Source: Peptococcaceae bacterium UBA2264
Lineage (GTDB): Bacteria > Bacillota > Desulfitobacteriia > Desulfitobacteriales > Desulfitobacteriaceae
NCBI GenBank assembly: GCA_002347475.1
Contig: DDXI01000066.1
Location: 1 to 15,835, forward strand
DNA length: 15,835 nucleotides
Direction: 5' to 3'
Part shown: positions 6,717 to 13,823 of the stretch, one piece after another
How the letters are laid out: the number at the start of each line of letters is the position of its first letter
Position numbering within the stretch: the first letter of the stretch is position 1
The notes under the pieces: generated by a model
Databases searched by the model: none
Seen by the model: the letters and a program-made list of their open reading frames with translations, nothing else
What the model was told of the DNA's origin: nothing
Translations under genes and position numbers: made by a program

Positions 6717-7470
6717 GTTCTAATACCTCCTCAGCCAGATCTCGGTATACTTCTGCCCCTCTGGAACGTCCATCATAATAAACAATTGGCTTCCCATGGC
6801 TTGGAGCCTCACCTAAGCGCACATTGCGTGGAATTAGAGTCCTGAATACTTTACTTTTAAAATATTTCTTGACTTCATCGACAACTTGGATGGATAAATT
6901 GGTACGGGCATCAAACATGGTTAATAAGGCCCCAAATATGTTTAAGTCTGGATTGAGATGCTTACGAACTCGCTCCAAGGTATTCATAAATAAGGTCAAG
7001 CCTTCCAAGGCATAATACTCACATTGCACGGGAATCAGAATATCAGTAGCAGCTGTTAAGGCATTGAGTGTCAGCAGCCCCAAAGATGGCGGACAATCGA
7101 TAAATATTAAATCATAATCATTTTTAATATTCTGCATGGATTGGGCCAGCTTGCTTTCTCTAGCCGGCTGATTAACCAGTTCAATCTCCGCACCCGCTAA
7201 TTCTATTCTGGCCGGTGCTATCCTCACATTAGTGAAAGCCGTATCTTGTATGATATCCCGCAGCGGCAGATCTTCAATCATTACGTCATAGATACAGTGA
7301 TCAATTTTCTGCTTATCTATGCCAAAGCCACTGGTAGCATTCCCCTGAGGATCAAGATCCACCAGTAAAATACGCTTTCCCAGTTCACCTAGACAAGCGC
7401 TTAAGTTTACTGCAGTAGTGGTCTTGGCTACACCACCTTTTTGATTAGCTATGGCTATTATCCTCGTCAA
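6709..7470 (-). CDS. parA: ParA/Soj chromosome-partitioning ATPase
   Basis: Deviant-Walker ATPase that works with ParB-parS in origin segregation and, in Bacillus, also regulates DnaA. I place the start at TTG 7470, after AGAGGTG. It gives 253 residues, the same length as B. subtilis Soj, with the N-terminus (M)TRIIAIANQKGGVAKTTT. A longer reading from TTG 7506 adds 12 unconserved residues. The deviant Walker A (KGGVAKTT, residues 11-18) has alanine where most Soj proteins have glycine, a substitution known in other ParA groups. Other motifs are LLVDLDPQGNATSG, FIDCPPSLGLLTLNAL, PVQCEYYALEGL and LIPRNVRLGEAPSHGKP. It overlaps parB by 8 bp. The 140-bp upstream region holds the rsmG terminator and further hairpins, so parAB likely has its own promoter, not identified here. 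Confidence 0.96.
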   Translation of the reverse strand: MTRIIAIANQKGGVAKTTTAVNLSACLGELGKRILLVDLDPQGNATSGFGIDKQKIDHCIYDVMIEDLPLRDIIQDTAFTNVRIAPARIELAGAEIELVNQPARESKLAQSMQNIKNDYDLIFIDCPPSLGLLTLNALTAATDILIPVQCEYYALEGLTLFMNTLERVRKHLNPDLNIFGALLTMFDARTNLSIQVVDEVKKYFKSKVFRTLIPRNVRLGEAPSHGKPIVYYDGRSRGAEVYRDLAEEVLERV

Positions 7471-7571
7471 AATGCGCACCTCTTTCTCATCTAACCCCGA
7501 ACACAATACCCCCGAACTTATATCGAAGATCTCAGACTTCAGACTTCAGTTTTTGTTGCGGTGTCTCAGCT

Positions 7572-7595
7572 TGTCCGTTTCGGACATCTTTTTAA
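7572..7595 (+). terminator. small hairpin with T-run, + strand orientation
   Basis: TGTCCG-TTT-CGGACA (7572-7586) is followed on the + strand by TCTTTTT. It has the form of an intrinsic terminator against rightward transcription, although no + strand gene lies to the left. On the - strand it sits in the parA leader without a T-run. A tandem 7-bp repeat (CAGACTT twice, about 7533-7550) lies beside it. Confidence 0.4.
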
Positions 7596-7629
7596 TCTCT
7601 TCACCTTATAGTAACAAAACTTGAGACAT

Positions 7630-7650
7630 AAAAAAAGCGCCAAGCGCGCT
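7630..7650 (-). terminator. intrinsic terminator after rsmG
   Basis: On the - strand AGCGC-GCTTG-GCGCT is followed directly by a run of six to seven T residues. The first arm overlaps the rsmG TAG stop codon (7649-7651). It would end the jag/mnmE-side operon before parA. The stem is short but GC-rich and the U-tract is good. Confidence 0.75.
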
Positions 7651-8365
7651 ATAAAGGATTTTTTACTTGTATTCCTGGCCTTCGCGGATATTTTTCCGGA
7701 GTAGGAGCAACTTTTCGGATTACAATCAGAGTTCTGTACTCGGCTTCAGAACCTAATGATATTTTTTTGACAGTTTCCACCTCAGCCTTCAGCTGAAGCA
7801 GGGCTTCCCTGGCTTCCTCAATTTCCGCATCACCCTGAGAACCCTTCATGGCAATAAACAGGCCGTTTACTTGCAGCAAAGGAATGGCATATTCCAGCAG
7901 GACAGGAAGTCTGGCTACGGCCCTGGAAGTGGCAATTTCAAATCCCGCCCGGTACTTTTTATTTCGTCCCAACTCTTCAGCCCGAGCATGAATTATTTCC
8001 ACTTCTTCTAAACCTAGCTTAAGGACAACTTCCCGGAGAAAATCTAATCTTTTCTTTAAGGAGTCAATCAGAAAAAGCTGTAGGTCCGGCTGGGCGATTT
8101 TCAGAGGTATACCGGGAAAACCAGCTCCTGTTCCAATATCTGCCAATTTTTTGCCCCTCAGATAGTCTTTTGCAGTAAGGGAGTCAATAAAATGTTTTAT
8201 GATTATTTCAGCGGGATCAACTATGCTGGTAAGATTCATTTTCTGATTCCACTCCAAAAGCAGGTCACCGTAAAGACAAAACTGGGCTACTTGTTCTGCT
8301 GTTAACTCAATACCAACCTTTTCAGCTGTCCACTCCTTTATTCTGGTAGCCCATTGTTCAAACAT
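7649..8365 (-). CDS. rsmG: 16S rRNA (guanine-527-N7)-methyltransferase
   Basis: SAM-dependent methyltransferase that makes m7G527 in the 530 loop of 16S rRNA; loss in other bacteria gives low-level streptomycin resistance. The 238-residue protein has the family landmarks: WNQKMNLTSI (about 39-48), HFIDSL (58-63), the SAM-binding ADIGTGAGFPGIPL (75-88), FLIDSLKKRLDFL, and ATSRAVARLP near the middle. The length matches RsmG (about 210-240). The ATG at 8365 follows GGAGGAAG and overlaps the mnmG stop by 8 bp, as in many Firmicutes, so it is translationally coupled to mnmG. An intrinsic terminator overlaps its stop codon. Confidence 0.96.
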   Translation of the reverse strand: MFEQWATRIKEWTAEKVGIELTAEQVAQFCLYGDLLLEWNQKMNLTSIVDPAEIIIKHFIDSLTAKDYLRGKKLADIGTGAGFPGIPLKIAQPDLQLFLIDSLKKRLDFLREVVLKLGLEEVEIIHARAEELGRNKKYRAGFEIATSRAVARLPVLLEYAIPLLQVNGLFIAMKGSQGDAEIEEAREALLQLKAEVETVKKISLGSEAEYRTLIVIRKVAPTPEKYPRRPGIQVKNPL

Positions 8366-10274
8366 TCTGGGTCTTCCTCCGCTCCTGTTCTAAATAGACA
8401 AGCAGGACGGAAATATCCGCCGGACTTACTCCAGTGATGCGGGAAGCCTGTCCGATATTACCGGGCTGAACCTCAGTCAGCCTTTGTCTTCCTTCGGTAG
8501 ATAAGCCCCGCACCTGACCATAATCGAGTGTTGCAGATAATTTTTTCTCCTCCAACCTGCTGAATCTTTCAATTTCCTCAAGTTGTTTCTGAATATAACC
8601 GGTATATTTTATTTCGATCTCCGCTTCTTCCAAAACTTCAGTGCTAAATTCTTCCATATCAGACAAGGCATTTCTTATTTTAGTCAGGGAAACCTCCGGT
8701 CTTTTAAGCAATTCCTGCACTCTTATGCCTGTTTTCAAGGGTGCCGAGTTAATTTTAACCAAAAGCCCCTGCAAGTCTTCCTGGCGAGGGGAAAGAACAG
8801 TAGTTCTCCATATTTCTCTCAGATTATTTAATTTTTGGATTTTTTCCTGATAACACTGCCAGCGCTGCTCATCGACTAAGCCGATTTCTCTTCCCTTTTC
8901 AGTTAAGCGCAAATCAGCATTGTCCTGGCGCAGAATCAGCCTGTATTCCGCTCTTGAGGTCAAGAGCCGATAGGGCTCCTTGATACCTTTGGTGATCAGA
9001 TCATCCAGCAATACACCCAGATATCCTTCAGAACGCTGGATAATGAAAGACTCCAGGCCTTTTGCCCGGCGGGCGGCATTTATACCGGCTATCAATCCTT
9101 GGGCTGCCGCTTCCTCATAGCCTGATGTGCCGTTTAGTTGTCCTGCGGTAAACAAGCCCGGATATTTACGGACCTCCAGAGCCAGGGAAAGCTGATATGG
9201 CTTAACATAATCGTATTCAATGGCATAACCGGGGCGCAGCATCTCGGCTTTCTCCAGTCCCGGAATACTGCCCAAAATCTCTGTTTGCACTTCTTCAGGC
9301 ATACTTGTCGATAAGCCGGCAACATAAAGTTCTTCACTATTCCAGCCCTCGGGTTCCAGAAATATCTGGTGTGAATCTCTCTGGGCAAACCGGACTACTT
9401 TATCCTCAATAGAAGGACAGTAACGCGGACCAATACCTTCTATCTCGCCGCTGTAAAGTGGAGCACGATAAAGATTCTGCCTGATGATCTCATGGGTCTC
9501 AGCAGTAGTATAGCCTAACCAGCAAGGTGCTTGTCTGTCTGTTTTATCCTGCCAAAACTGACTTTTTCCAGGCATAAAGGAAAATTTTCTGACTACCTCA
9601 TCCCCAGGCTGAACAATAAACTTTTCGAAATCCACATAACGGCGATGAATCCGGGGCGGAGTCCCTGTTTTAAAACGCCCTAATTCTATCCCCAGGCCTT
9701 TAAGTTCCTCGGAGAGAGTGACAGCAGGCATCTGGCCGTTAGGTCCGCCCTGATACATTGCCGCCCCGATAATTATTTTGCCTCGCAAATAAGTGCCGCT
9801 GGTTAAAACGACATTTTCACTTTCAAATCTGGCGCCGGTTCGAGTTACGACTCCGGCAGTTCGGCCATTTTTAATTACCAGCCGCTCTGCCATGGCCTGT
9901 CTTAAAGTCAGGTGCGGCTGAGACAAGACTACCTTGAGCATACTGGAACGGTAAGCGTTCTTATCAGATTGAACCCGTAAGGCTTGGACTGCAGGTCCCT
10001 TACCCAAATTAAGCATGCGTGCCTGAATTGATGTTTCATCGGCAGTCAAGGCCATTTGCCCACCCAAGGCATCGATTTCTTTCAGCAGATGTCCTTTTGC
10101 CGGCCCTCCCAGAGAGGGATTACAAGGCATGTAGGCCACTGTGTCCAGATTTAAAGTCAACAAAAGGGTCTCACAGCCCAGGCGGGCAGCTGCCAAGGCT
10201 GCTTCACAGCCCGCATGGCCTGCTCCAACTATGATAACCTCATATTTTCCTGCAAAATACTCCACCAAATCCAC
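8358..10274 (-). CDS. mnmG: tRNA uridine-34 5-carboxymethylaminomethyl modification enzyme MnmG (GidA)
   Basis: FAD enzyme that with MnmE installs the (carboxymethyl)aminomethyl group on wobble U34 of tRNAs. Visible motifs: the FAD-binding VIIVGAGHAGCEAALAAARL, CNPSLGGPAKGHLLKEIDAL, RMLNLGKGPAVQALR, FKTGTPPRIHRR, the catalytic-cysteine segment RYCPSIEDKVVRFA, LNGTSGYEEAAAQGL and a C-terminal IGQASRITGVSPADISVLLV. I start it at GTG 10274, 7 bp after the mnmE stop and behind AGTAGGA, giving 638 residues (family about 620-635). GTG 10265 (VEYFAGKYE...) is the alternative and agrees best with the usual N-terminus. A longer frame from 10340 would run into mnmE coding sequence and is unlikely. It overlaps rsmG by 8 bp. 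Confidence 0.96.
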   Translation of the reverse strand: MDLVEYFAGKYEVIIVGAGHAGCEAALAAARLGCETLLLTLNLDTVAYMPCNPSLGGPAKGHLLKEIDALGGQMALTADETSIQARMLNLGKGPAVQALRVQSDKNAYRSSMLKVVLSQPHLTLRQAMAERLVIKNGRTAGVVTRTGARFESENVVLTSGTYLRGKIIIGAAMYQGGPNGQMPAVTLSEELKGLGIELGRFKTGTPPRIHRRYVDFEKFIVQPGDEVVRKFSFMPGKSQFWQDKTDRQAPCWLGYTTAETHEIIRQNLYRAPLYSGEIEGIGPRYCPSIEDKVVRFAQRDSHQIFLEPEGWNSEELYVAGLSTSMPEEVQTEILGSIPGLEKAEMLRPGYAIEYDYVKPYQLSLALEVRKYPGLFTAGQLNGTSGYEEAAAQGLIAGINAARRAKGLESFIIQRSEGYLGVLLDDLITKGIKEPYRLLTSRAEYRLILRQDNADLRLTEKGREIGLVDEQRWQCYQEKIQKLNNLREIWRTTVLSPRQEDLQGLLVKINSAPLKTGIRVQELLKRPEVSLTKIRNALSDMEEFSTEVLEEAEIEIKYTGYIQKQLEEIERFSRLEEKKLSATLDYGQVRGLSTEGRQRLTEVQPGNIGQASRITGVSPADISVLLVYLEQERRKTQNV

Positions 10275-10281
10275 ATTAATC

Positions 10282-11640
10282 CTACTTTCCAATACAAAAT
10301 CGCGAAAAAATTGTTTCCAGTAAATCCTCCTGTACATCATCCCCGGTTACTTCAGAAACATGCTGCAGGGCTTTGCGGATATCAATAGAAATGATATCCC
10401 AGGGAAAACCGTTTTCCAGGGCCTGCAAAGCAGCTCTTAAGACTTTTTCAGCCTTTTCCAAAGCTGAGATCTGCCGGACATTGGATAATAAGGGTTCACT
10501 CAGGGAGTCGCACTCGGGGGCGAAAACCCGTTTTTTAATTTCTTGTTCCAAACACTCAAAACCCTGATGACAAACTACTGATAAAGGTATCCAGACCTCT
10601 TCCCGCAAAGGCTGCAGCTGCAGCTTCCGGGTAAGCAAATCTGTTTTATTGGCCAGAACAATAACCTTATTGCCATAATTTTCTATAATATTTACTTCGT
10701 CACTTGTCAAAGGATGCCCTGCTTCCACCACCAGTAAAATTAGATCAGCAGCCTCCAGAGCTCGCCAGGCTCTGGCTATTCCCATCTGTTCAATAAGATC
10801 TTCACCGACACGGATTCCTGCGGTATCCACGAGATGCAGAAGGATACCGCCCAGATTAACAGACTCTCTGATCTCATCTCTGGTAGTTCCTGGTATATCA
10901 GTAACGATTGCCCGTTCCTCCTGCAAGAGAGCGTTCAGGAGACTCGATTTGCCTACATTTGGTCTGCCGGCGATAACAGTTTGCAGTCCTTCGCGCAAAA
11001 TCTTACCTGTCTTGCTCCCTGTCAGTAATTCCGCGCTGCGGTAAAGCACTTTTGTAATATTATTGTTCAATGTCAAACGATCTAATTCTTCCACATCGTC
11101 TTCCGGAAAATCAATACCAGCCTCAATAAAAGCCAAAATATCCATTATTTCCTGGCGCAGGGCAACAATCTTGGCAGATAATGATCCCCTAAGCTGGGCA
11201 AAGGCCAGTTTTGCAGCATCACTGGTGCGGGCACTGATCAGATCCACAACAGCTTCTGCTTGAATCAAATCGATTTTGCCGTTCAGAAAAGCCCGTTTGG
11301 AAAATTCTCCGGGCTGAGCCACTCTAGCACCTGCCCGGACACAGCAGGTGATTATTTTCTGAGCTAACCACGGCCCGCCATGACAATTTATTTCGTAGAT
11401 ATCTTCTCCGGTAAAGGAAGCAGGTGCCAGCATCCTGCCGATGAGAACTTCATCAGCAATATCTTCATCCTTAAAAATCCCCAGATGCAGGGTGAAATTA
11501 TCTTTGCTGTTCCAGCGCAGCAGATTTTTGGGAATAAATGACCTGGCTATAATTTCTCCAGCTTCGGGACCGCTGAGACGTATAACATGAATACTTGCTA
11601 CACCAAGTGCTGTAGCTAAAGCAATAATCGTGTCATCCAA
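10282..11640 (-). CDS. mnmE: tRNA modification GTPase MnmE (TrmE/ThdF)
   Basis: K+-stimulated GTPase partner of MnmG. The N-terminal tetrahydrofolate-binding domain is about residues 1-115 and a helical domain surrounds the G domain. G motifs: GRPNVGKSS (225-233), PGTTRDE (250-256), DTAGI (272-276) and NKTD (331-334). E284 aligns with the catalytic glutamate of the E. coli enzyme, and the C-terminal CIGK (449-452) with its invariant cysteine is intact. At 452 residues the length is normal. The start is a TTG (11640), because the upstream ATGs are out of frame; GAGGATG is about 10 nt ahead. The N-terminal stretch ATALGVASIHVIRLSGPEA departs from the usual P-G-E-G-[GA]-I pattern. A tandem repeat and DnaA-box-like motifs lie upstream. 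Confidence 0.96.
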   Translation of the reverse strand: MDDTIIALATALGVASIHVIRLSGPEAGEIIARSFIPKNLLRWNSKDNFTLHLGIFKDEDIADEVLIGRMLAPASFTGEDIYEINCHGGPWLAQKIITCCVRAGARVAQPGEFSKRAFLNGKIDLIQAEAVVDLISARTSDAAKLAFAQLRGSLSAKIVALRQEIMDILAFIEAGIDFPEDDVEELDRLTLNNNITKVLYRSAELLTGSKTGKILREGLQTVIAGRPNVGKSSLLNALLQEERAIVTDIPGTTRDEIRESVNLGGILLHLVDTAGIRVGEDLIEQMGIARAWRALEAADLILLVVEAGHPLTSDEVNIIENYGNKVIVLANKTDLLTRKLQLQPLREEVWIPLSVVCHQGFECLEQEIKKRVFAPECDSLSEPLLSNVRQISALEKAEKVLRAALQALENGFPWDIISIDIRKALQHVSEVTGDDVQEDLLETIFSRFCIGK

Positions 11641-11646
11641 CTTTAA

Positions 11647-11696
11647 TCATCCTCAATCATCCTTGGTCATTCTCTATCATCCTTTTTGATCTTCCT
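11647..11696. repeat. five 10-bp tandem repeats upstream of mnmE
   Basis: Five consecutive 10-bp units begin at 11647, 11657, 11667, 11677 and 11687. They share the core TCATCCT or a one- to two-base variant (TCATTCT, TGATCTT). On the mnmE mRNA strand each reads roughly AGGATGA, resembling a Shine-Dalgarno fused to ATG. The period is exact over five units, although the last is degenerate. Confidence 0.75.
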
Positions 11697-11708
11697 GGTA
11701 CGCCGCCT

Positions 11709-11749
11709 TTATCCCCGACAATCCACAGTTTATCACCAGTTTATCAACA
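11709..11749. promoter_or_regulatory. cluster of degenerate DnaA-box-like motifs upstream of mnmE
   Basis: Four same-direction motifs start at 11709 (TTATCCCCG), 11719 (CAATCCACA), 11730 (TTATCACCA) and 11741 (TTATCAACA). They are 10, 11 and 11 bp apart. Against TTATCCACA they carry two, two, two and one mismatches. Helical phasing suggests co-operative DnaA binding; individually they are weak. A perfect box lies 190 bp away inside jag. Confidence 0.45.
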
Positions 11750-11794
11750 TAGTAACCCTAAAATTTTCATCTATAAACACAGAAAATAGTATTA

Positions 11795-11820
11795 AAGTGA
11801 GGGAGCTTCCCCCCTCACTT
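11795..11820 (-). terminator. probable terminator downstream of jag
   Basis: A perfect 9-bp stem, AAGTGAGGG (11795-11803) and CCCTCACTT (11812-11820), with an 8-nt loop, lies 17 bp past the jag stop. On the - strand it is followed by TAATACTATTTT, an imperfect U-tract. It probably ends or attenuates the rpmH-jag transcript before mnmE. Confidence 0.6.
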
Positions 11821-11837
11821 CAGCATCTTACTTCAGC

Positions 11838-12476
11838 TTATGAAATATCTCTGCTTTTTTTTATAGAAATCACAACTCTTCGGTTTAGGTCCTCGCCCTC
11901 GCTAAAAGTTAAAATGCGCAGGTCCTCCTGTAAAGCTGTGTGGATAATCCGTCTTTCGTGGGGATTCATCGGTTCCAGGACAACACGGGTTCCGGTCCTT
12001 TTTACTTTATCGGCCAAGCGTTGGGCCAAGCGCACCAAAGTTTCTTCCCGACGTTGTCTGTAGCCCTCAACATCAACAATTATCCTGACTCTCTCAGCCA
12101 ATTTCCTGGCCACTGCCAGGTTGGTGAGATATTGCAAGGCTTCCAAAGTATCTCCTCTGCGGCCAATCAAAATACCTAATTCCGTTCCCGTTATATCGAC
12201 ATACCAGTGTTCATTTCTCTGACTGACCTGATAATCAGCTTCAACATTCATGCAGCGGCATATTTCCTTTATAAAGTCACAGGCCAGATCACCGGGATTA
12301 TCCTCGTAGGAGACCCGCACCCGCGCCAAACTTGTACCTAGAATTCCGAATAGACCTTTTTTTGTGGGTACCTCTAAAATTTCAATTTTAACCTTATCTC
12401 GCTCAATGCCTAACTCCTGCAAACCGGCGGATATTGCATCCTCAACTGTCTTGCCGGTATTTTCGATAACCTTCAT
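11838..12476 (-). CDS. jag: Jag/KhpB, RNA-binding protein (SpoIIIJ-associated)
   Basis: Cytosolic RNA-binding protein of the Jag/KhpB family, linked elsewhere to cell elongation and division control; it is usually encoded next to YidC. Domains in order: Jag_N (1-50, MKVIENTGKTVEDAISAGL and KKGLFGILG), a KH domain with the GxxG-type loop GILIGRRGDTLEALQ (101-115), and a C-terminal R3H domain with LEPMNPHERRIIHTAL (167-182). At 212 residues it is complete and typical. The ATG at 12476 has GGGGAGG upstream at a rather long spacing (about 12 nt), which may lower translation relative to yidC. It follows yidC by 33 bp and has a hairpin terminator after its stop. The coding sequence contains a perfect DnaA box at 11939-11947. 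Confidence 0.95.
   Translation of the reverse strand: MKVIENTGKTVEDAISAGLQELGIERDKVKIEILEVPTKKGLFGILGTSLARVRVSYEDNPGDLACDFIKEICRCMNVEADYQVSQRNEHWYVDITGTELGILIGRRGDTLEALQYLTNLAVARKLAERVRIIVDVEGYRQRREETLVRLAQRLADKVKRTGTRVVLEPMNPHERRIIHTALQEDLRILTFSEGEDLNRRVVISIKKSRDIS
11939..11947 (-). promoter_or_regulatory. perfect DnaA box inside jag
   Basis: TGTGGATAA on the + strand is the exact complement of the DnaA box TTATCCACA. It falls in the jag R3H coding region, about 190 bp from the phased DnaA-box-like cluster in the jag-mnmE spacer. A 9-mer can occur by chance, but this is the only exact TTATCCACA match I noticed in the window. Confidence 0.5.
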
Positions 12477-12509
12477 AACTTAATTGAACCTCCCCGCTCT
12501 TCCATGCTT

Positions 12510-13193
12510 TTATACAGCATCTGCAGCCTTTTCCTTAGCCAACTTCTTATTGATATAGAGTTGCTGCAATATAGTAACAATATTCATAGTCACCCAATAT
12601 AAAGACAATCCCGCAGGTACAGTAGAACTAAAATAACCGAATACTATAGGCATAATGTAGAGCATCGTTTTTTGAGTTGGATCAGTTGAAGACATTGTGC
12701 TGGATACTTTAGTCTGTAAATACGTCGTGGCAGCCGCCAAGATGGGTAAAATAAAGAAATCATTCTGCAGACTGCTTTTTAGGGTAAGATTGAACCAGAG
12801 AAAATAAGCTTGATTAGGATCAGTTATATAAGTTCCAAAATCATACAAAGTTTTATAAAGGGCCCAAAAAATAGGCAGCTGAACCAGCAGGGGCAGACAT
12901 CCGCTCATAGGATTGGCATTATGTTTTTTATACATTTCCATGACAGCGGCATTGGCTTTATCCGGCTGATCCTTGAATTTTTTCTGGATTTCTTTGATTT
13001 TCGGCTGGAGATCGGACATTCTTCGCATTGAGGACATTTGCTTCCAGGTTAAAGGATAAAGGATCATTTTAACTATGATTGTAAGCAGGATGATTGCTAC
13101 GCCATAGTAAGGAAGGCCTATCGCAGAACTTGCATAATACAGCCATTTTAAAAGTTCTGTCATCAACTCCACCATTGAATTAATAATATTCAC
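12510..13193 (-). CDS. yidC: YidC/OxaA/SpoIIIJ membrane protein insertase
   Basis: Inserts and folds membrane proteins, alone or with Sec. The 227-residue protein has the Oxa1 core: first core helix YGVAIILLTIIVKMILYPLT (about 30-49) then WKQMSSMRRMSDLQPKIKEI; the conserved NPMSGCLPLLVQLPIFWALY (94-113); and later helices near 145-162 and 175-205 (PAGLSLYWVTMNIVTILQQL). No lipoprotein signal or Cys is visible at the N-terminus, unlike Bacillus SpoIIIJ. The positively charged groove residue, usually Arg, is Lys42 here. Translation starts at GTG 13193 behind AGGAGG, which overlaps the yidD stop, so yidD and yidC are coupled. jag follows after 33 bp. Confidence 0.96.
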   Translation of the reverse strand: MNIINSMVELMTELLKWLYYASSAIGLPYYGVAIILLTIIVKMILYPLTWKQMSSMRRMSDLQPKIKEIQKKFKDQPDKANAAVMEMYKKHNANPMSGCLPLLVQLPIFWALYKTLYDFGTYITDPNQAYFLWFNLTLKSSLQNDFFILPILAAATTYLQTKVSSTMSSTDPTQKTMLYIMPIVFGYFSSTVPAGLSLYWVTMNIVTILQQLYINKKLAKEKAADAV

Positions 13194-13204
13194 AAAAGTC
13201 CTCC

Positions 13205-13411
13205 TCAGACAGGATCATATCCTCCGGGATGAAACGGATGACATTTAAGAATCCTGATCACAAATTTTCCAATTCCCCTGCAAAATCCGTATTTTTGTAA
13301 AGCTTGAATTGCATATTCAGAACAAGTGGGAAAAAACCGGCAAGACGGTTGTTTCATGGGAGAAATATATCTTTGGTAAAAACGAATCAACCTGATCATT
13401 TTGCTGACCAT
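13205..13411 (-). CDS. yidD: YidD, membrane protein insertion efficiency factor
   Basis: Small membrane-associated protein assisting YidC-mediated insertion. From ATG 13411 it has 68 residues, MVSKMIRLIRFYQRYISPMK then PSCRFFPTCSEYAIQALQKY, closing with KCHPFHPGGYDPV. The Cys-x5-Cys motif, the amphipathic N-terminus and the C-terminal CHP...GGYDPV are hallmarks of the family, whose usual length is 65-85. I prefer this start because GGGAGAG precedes it. A longer frame from 13498 would overlap rnpA and adds unconserved residues. It lies 25 bp after rnpA and 11 bp before yidC. Confidence 0.94.
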   Translation of the reverse strand: MVSKMIRLIRFYQRYISPMKQPSCRFFPTCSEYAIQALQKYGFCRGIGKFVIRILKCHPFHPGGYDPV

Positions 13412-13436
13412 CAGACTCTCCCGTTCTTCTTCAATA

Positions 13437-13784
13437 TCACACTTTTTGCTCAAGTAATCTGCTCTTGCGCAACGCCTGTAATATCGATTTTTCGACATCG
13501 CTGTAAGAAGCTCCTTTAATACTGGGCCTGGCTATACAAATTATTTGGATATCCTGATTGATTTCAGCAATATGTAACCGAAACACTTCCCTCATTAAAC
13601 GCCGGGCTCTGTTTCTTTCAACTGAGTTGCCAACTTTCTTGGAAGCAATAAAACCAAATTTTTTCTTTCCTGAGGAATCTTTAAGAACAATCAGTACTGT
13701 GTACTTGCTGGGAAAACTTTTACCTGCTTCAAAAATCGTTCTGAACTCTGACTTTTTTTTTAAGCGAAAATTGACAGGAATCAT
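13437..13784 (-). CDS. rnpA: RNase P protein component
   Basis: Protein subunit of RNase P, which binds the catalytic RNA and the 5' leader of pre-tRNAs. The 115-residue protein starts MIPVNFRLKKKSEF and carries the signature RNR helix VERNRARRLMREVFR (55-69) after KKFGFIASKKVGNS. The C-terminal DIQIICIARPSIKGASYSDV is typical. Length is normal (110-120). The ATG at 13784 follows GGAGG at 5-nt spacing. It lies downstream of rpmH, separated by a terminator hairpin that could reduce its expression relative to L34. Confidence 0.96.
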   Translation of the reverse strand: MIPVNFRLKKKSEFRTIFEAGKSFPSKYTVLIVLKDSSGKKKFGFIASKKVGNSVERNRARRLMREVFRLHIAEINQDIQIICIARPSIKGASYSDVEKSILQALRKSRLLEQKV

Positions 13785-13798
13785 AATTCCTCCGTATT

Positions 13799-13823
13799 AA
13801 AAAAGGCCACAAACTGCGGCCTT
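13799..13823 (-). terminator. intrinsic terminator/attenuator between rpmH and rnpA
   Basis: On the - strand AAGGCCGCA (13823-13815), loop GTT and TGTGGCCTT (13811-13803) form a 9-bp stem with one G-U pair, followed by four more T residues. The stem begins inside the rpmH TAA stop codon, and the rnpA ribosome-binding site lies only about 10 bp beyond. Partial termination would set a high L34 to RnpA ratio from one promoter. Confidence 0.8.

Noticed and set aside
13412..13498. Longer N-terminus for YidD
   Set aside because: It would overlap the rnpA 3' end, adds residues absent from the family, and ATG 13411 has its own ribosome-binding site.
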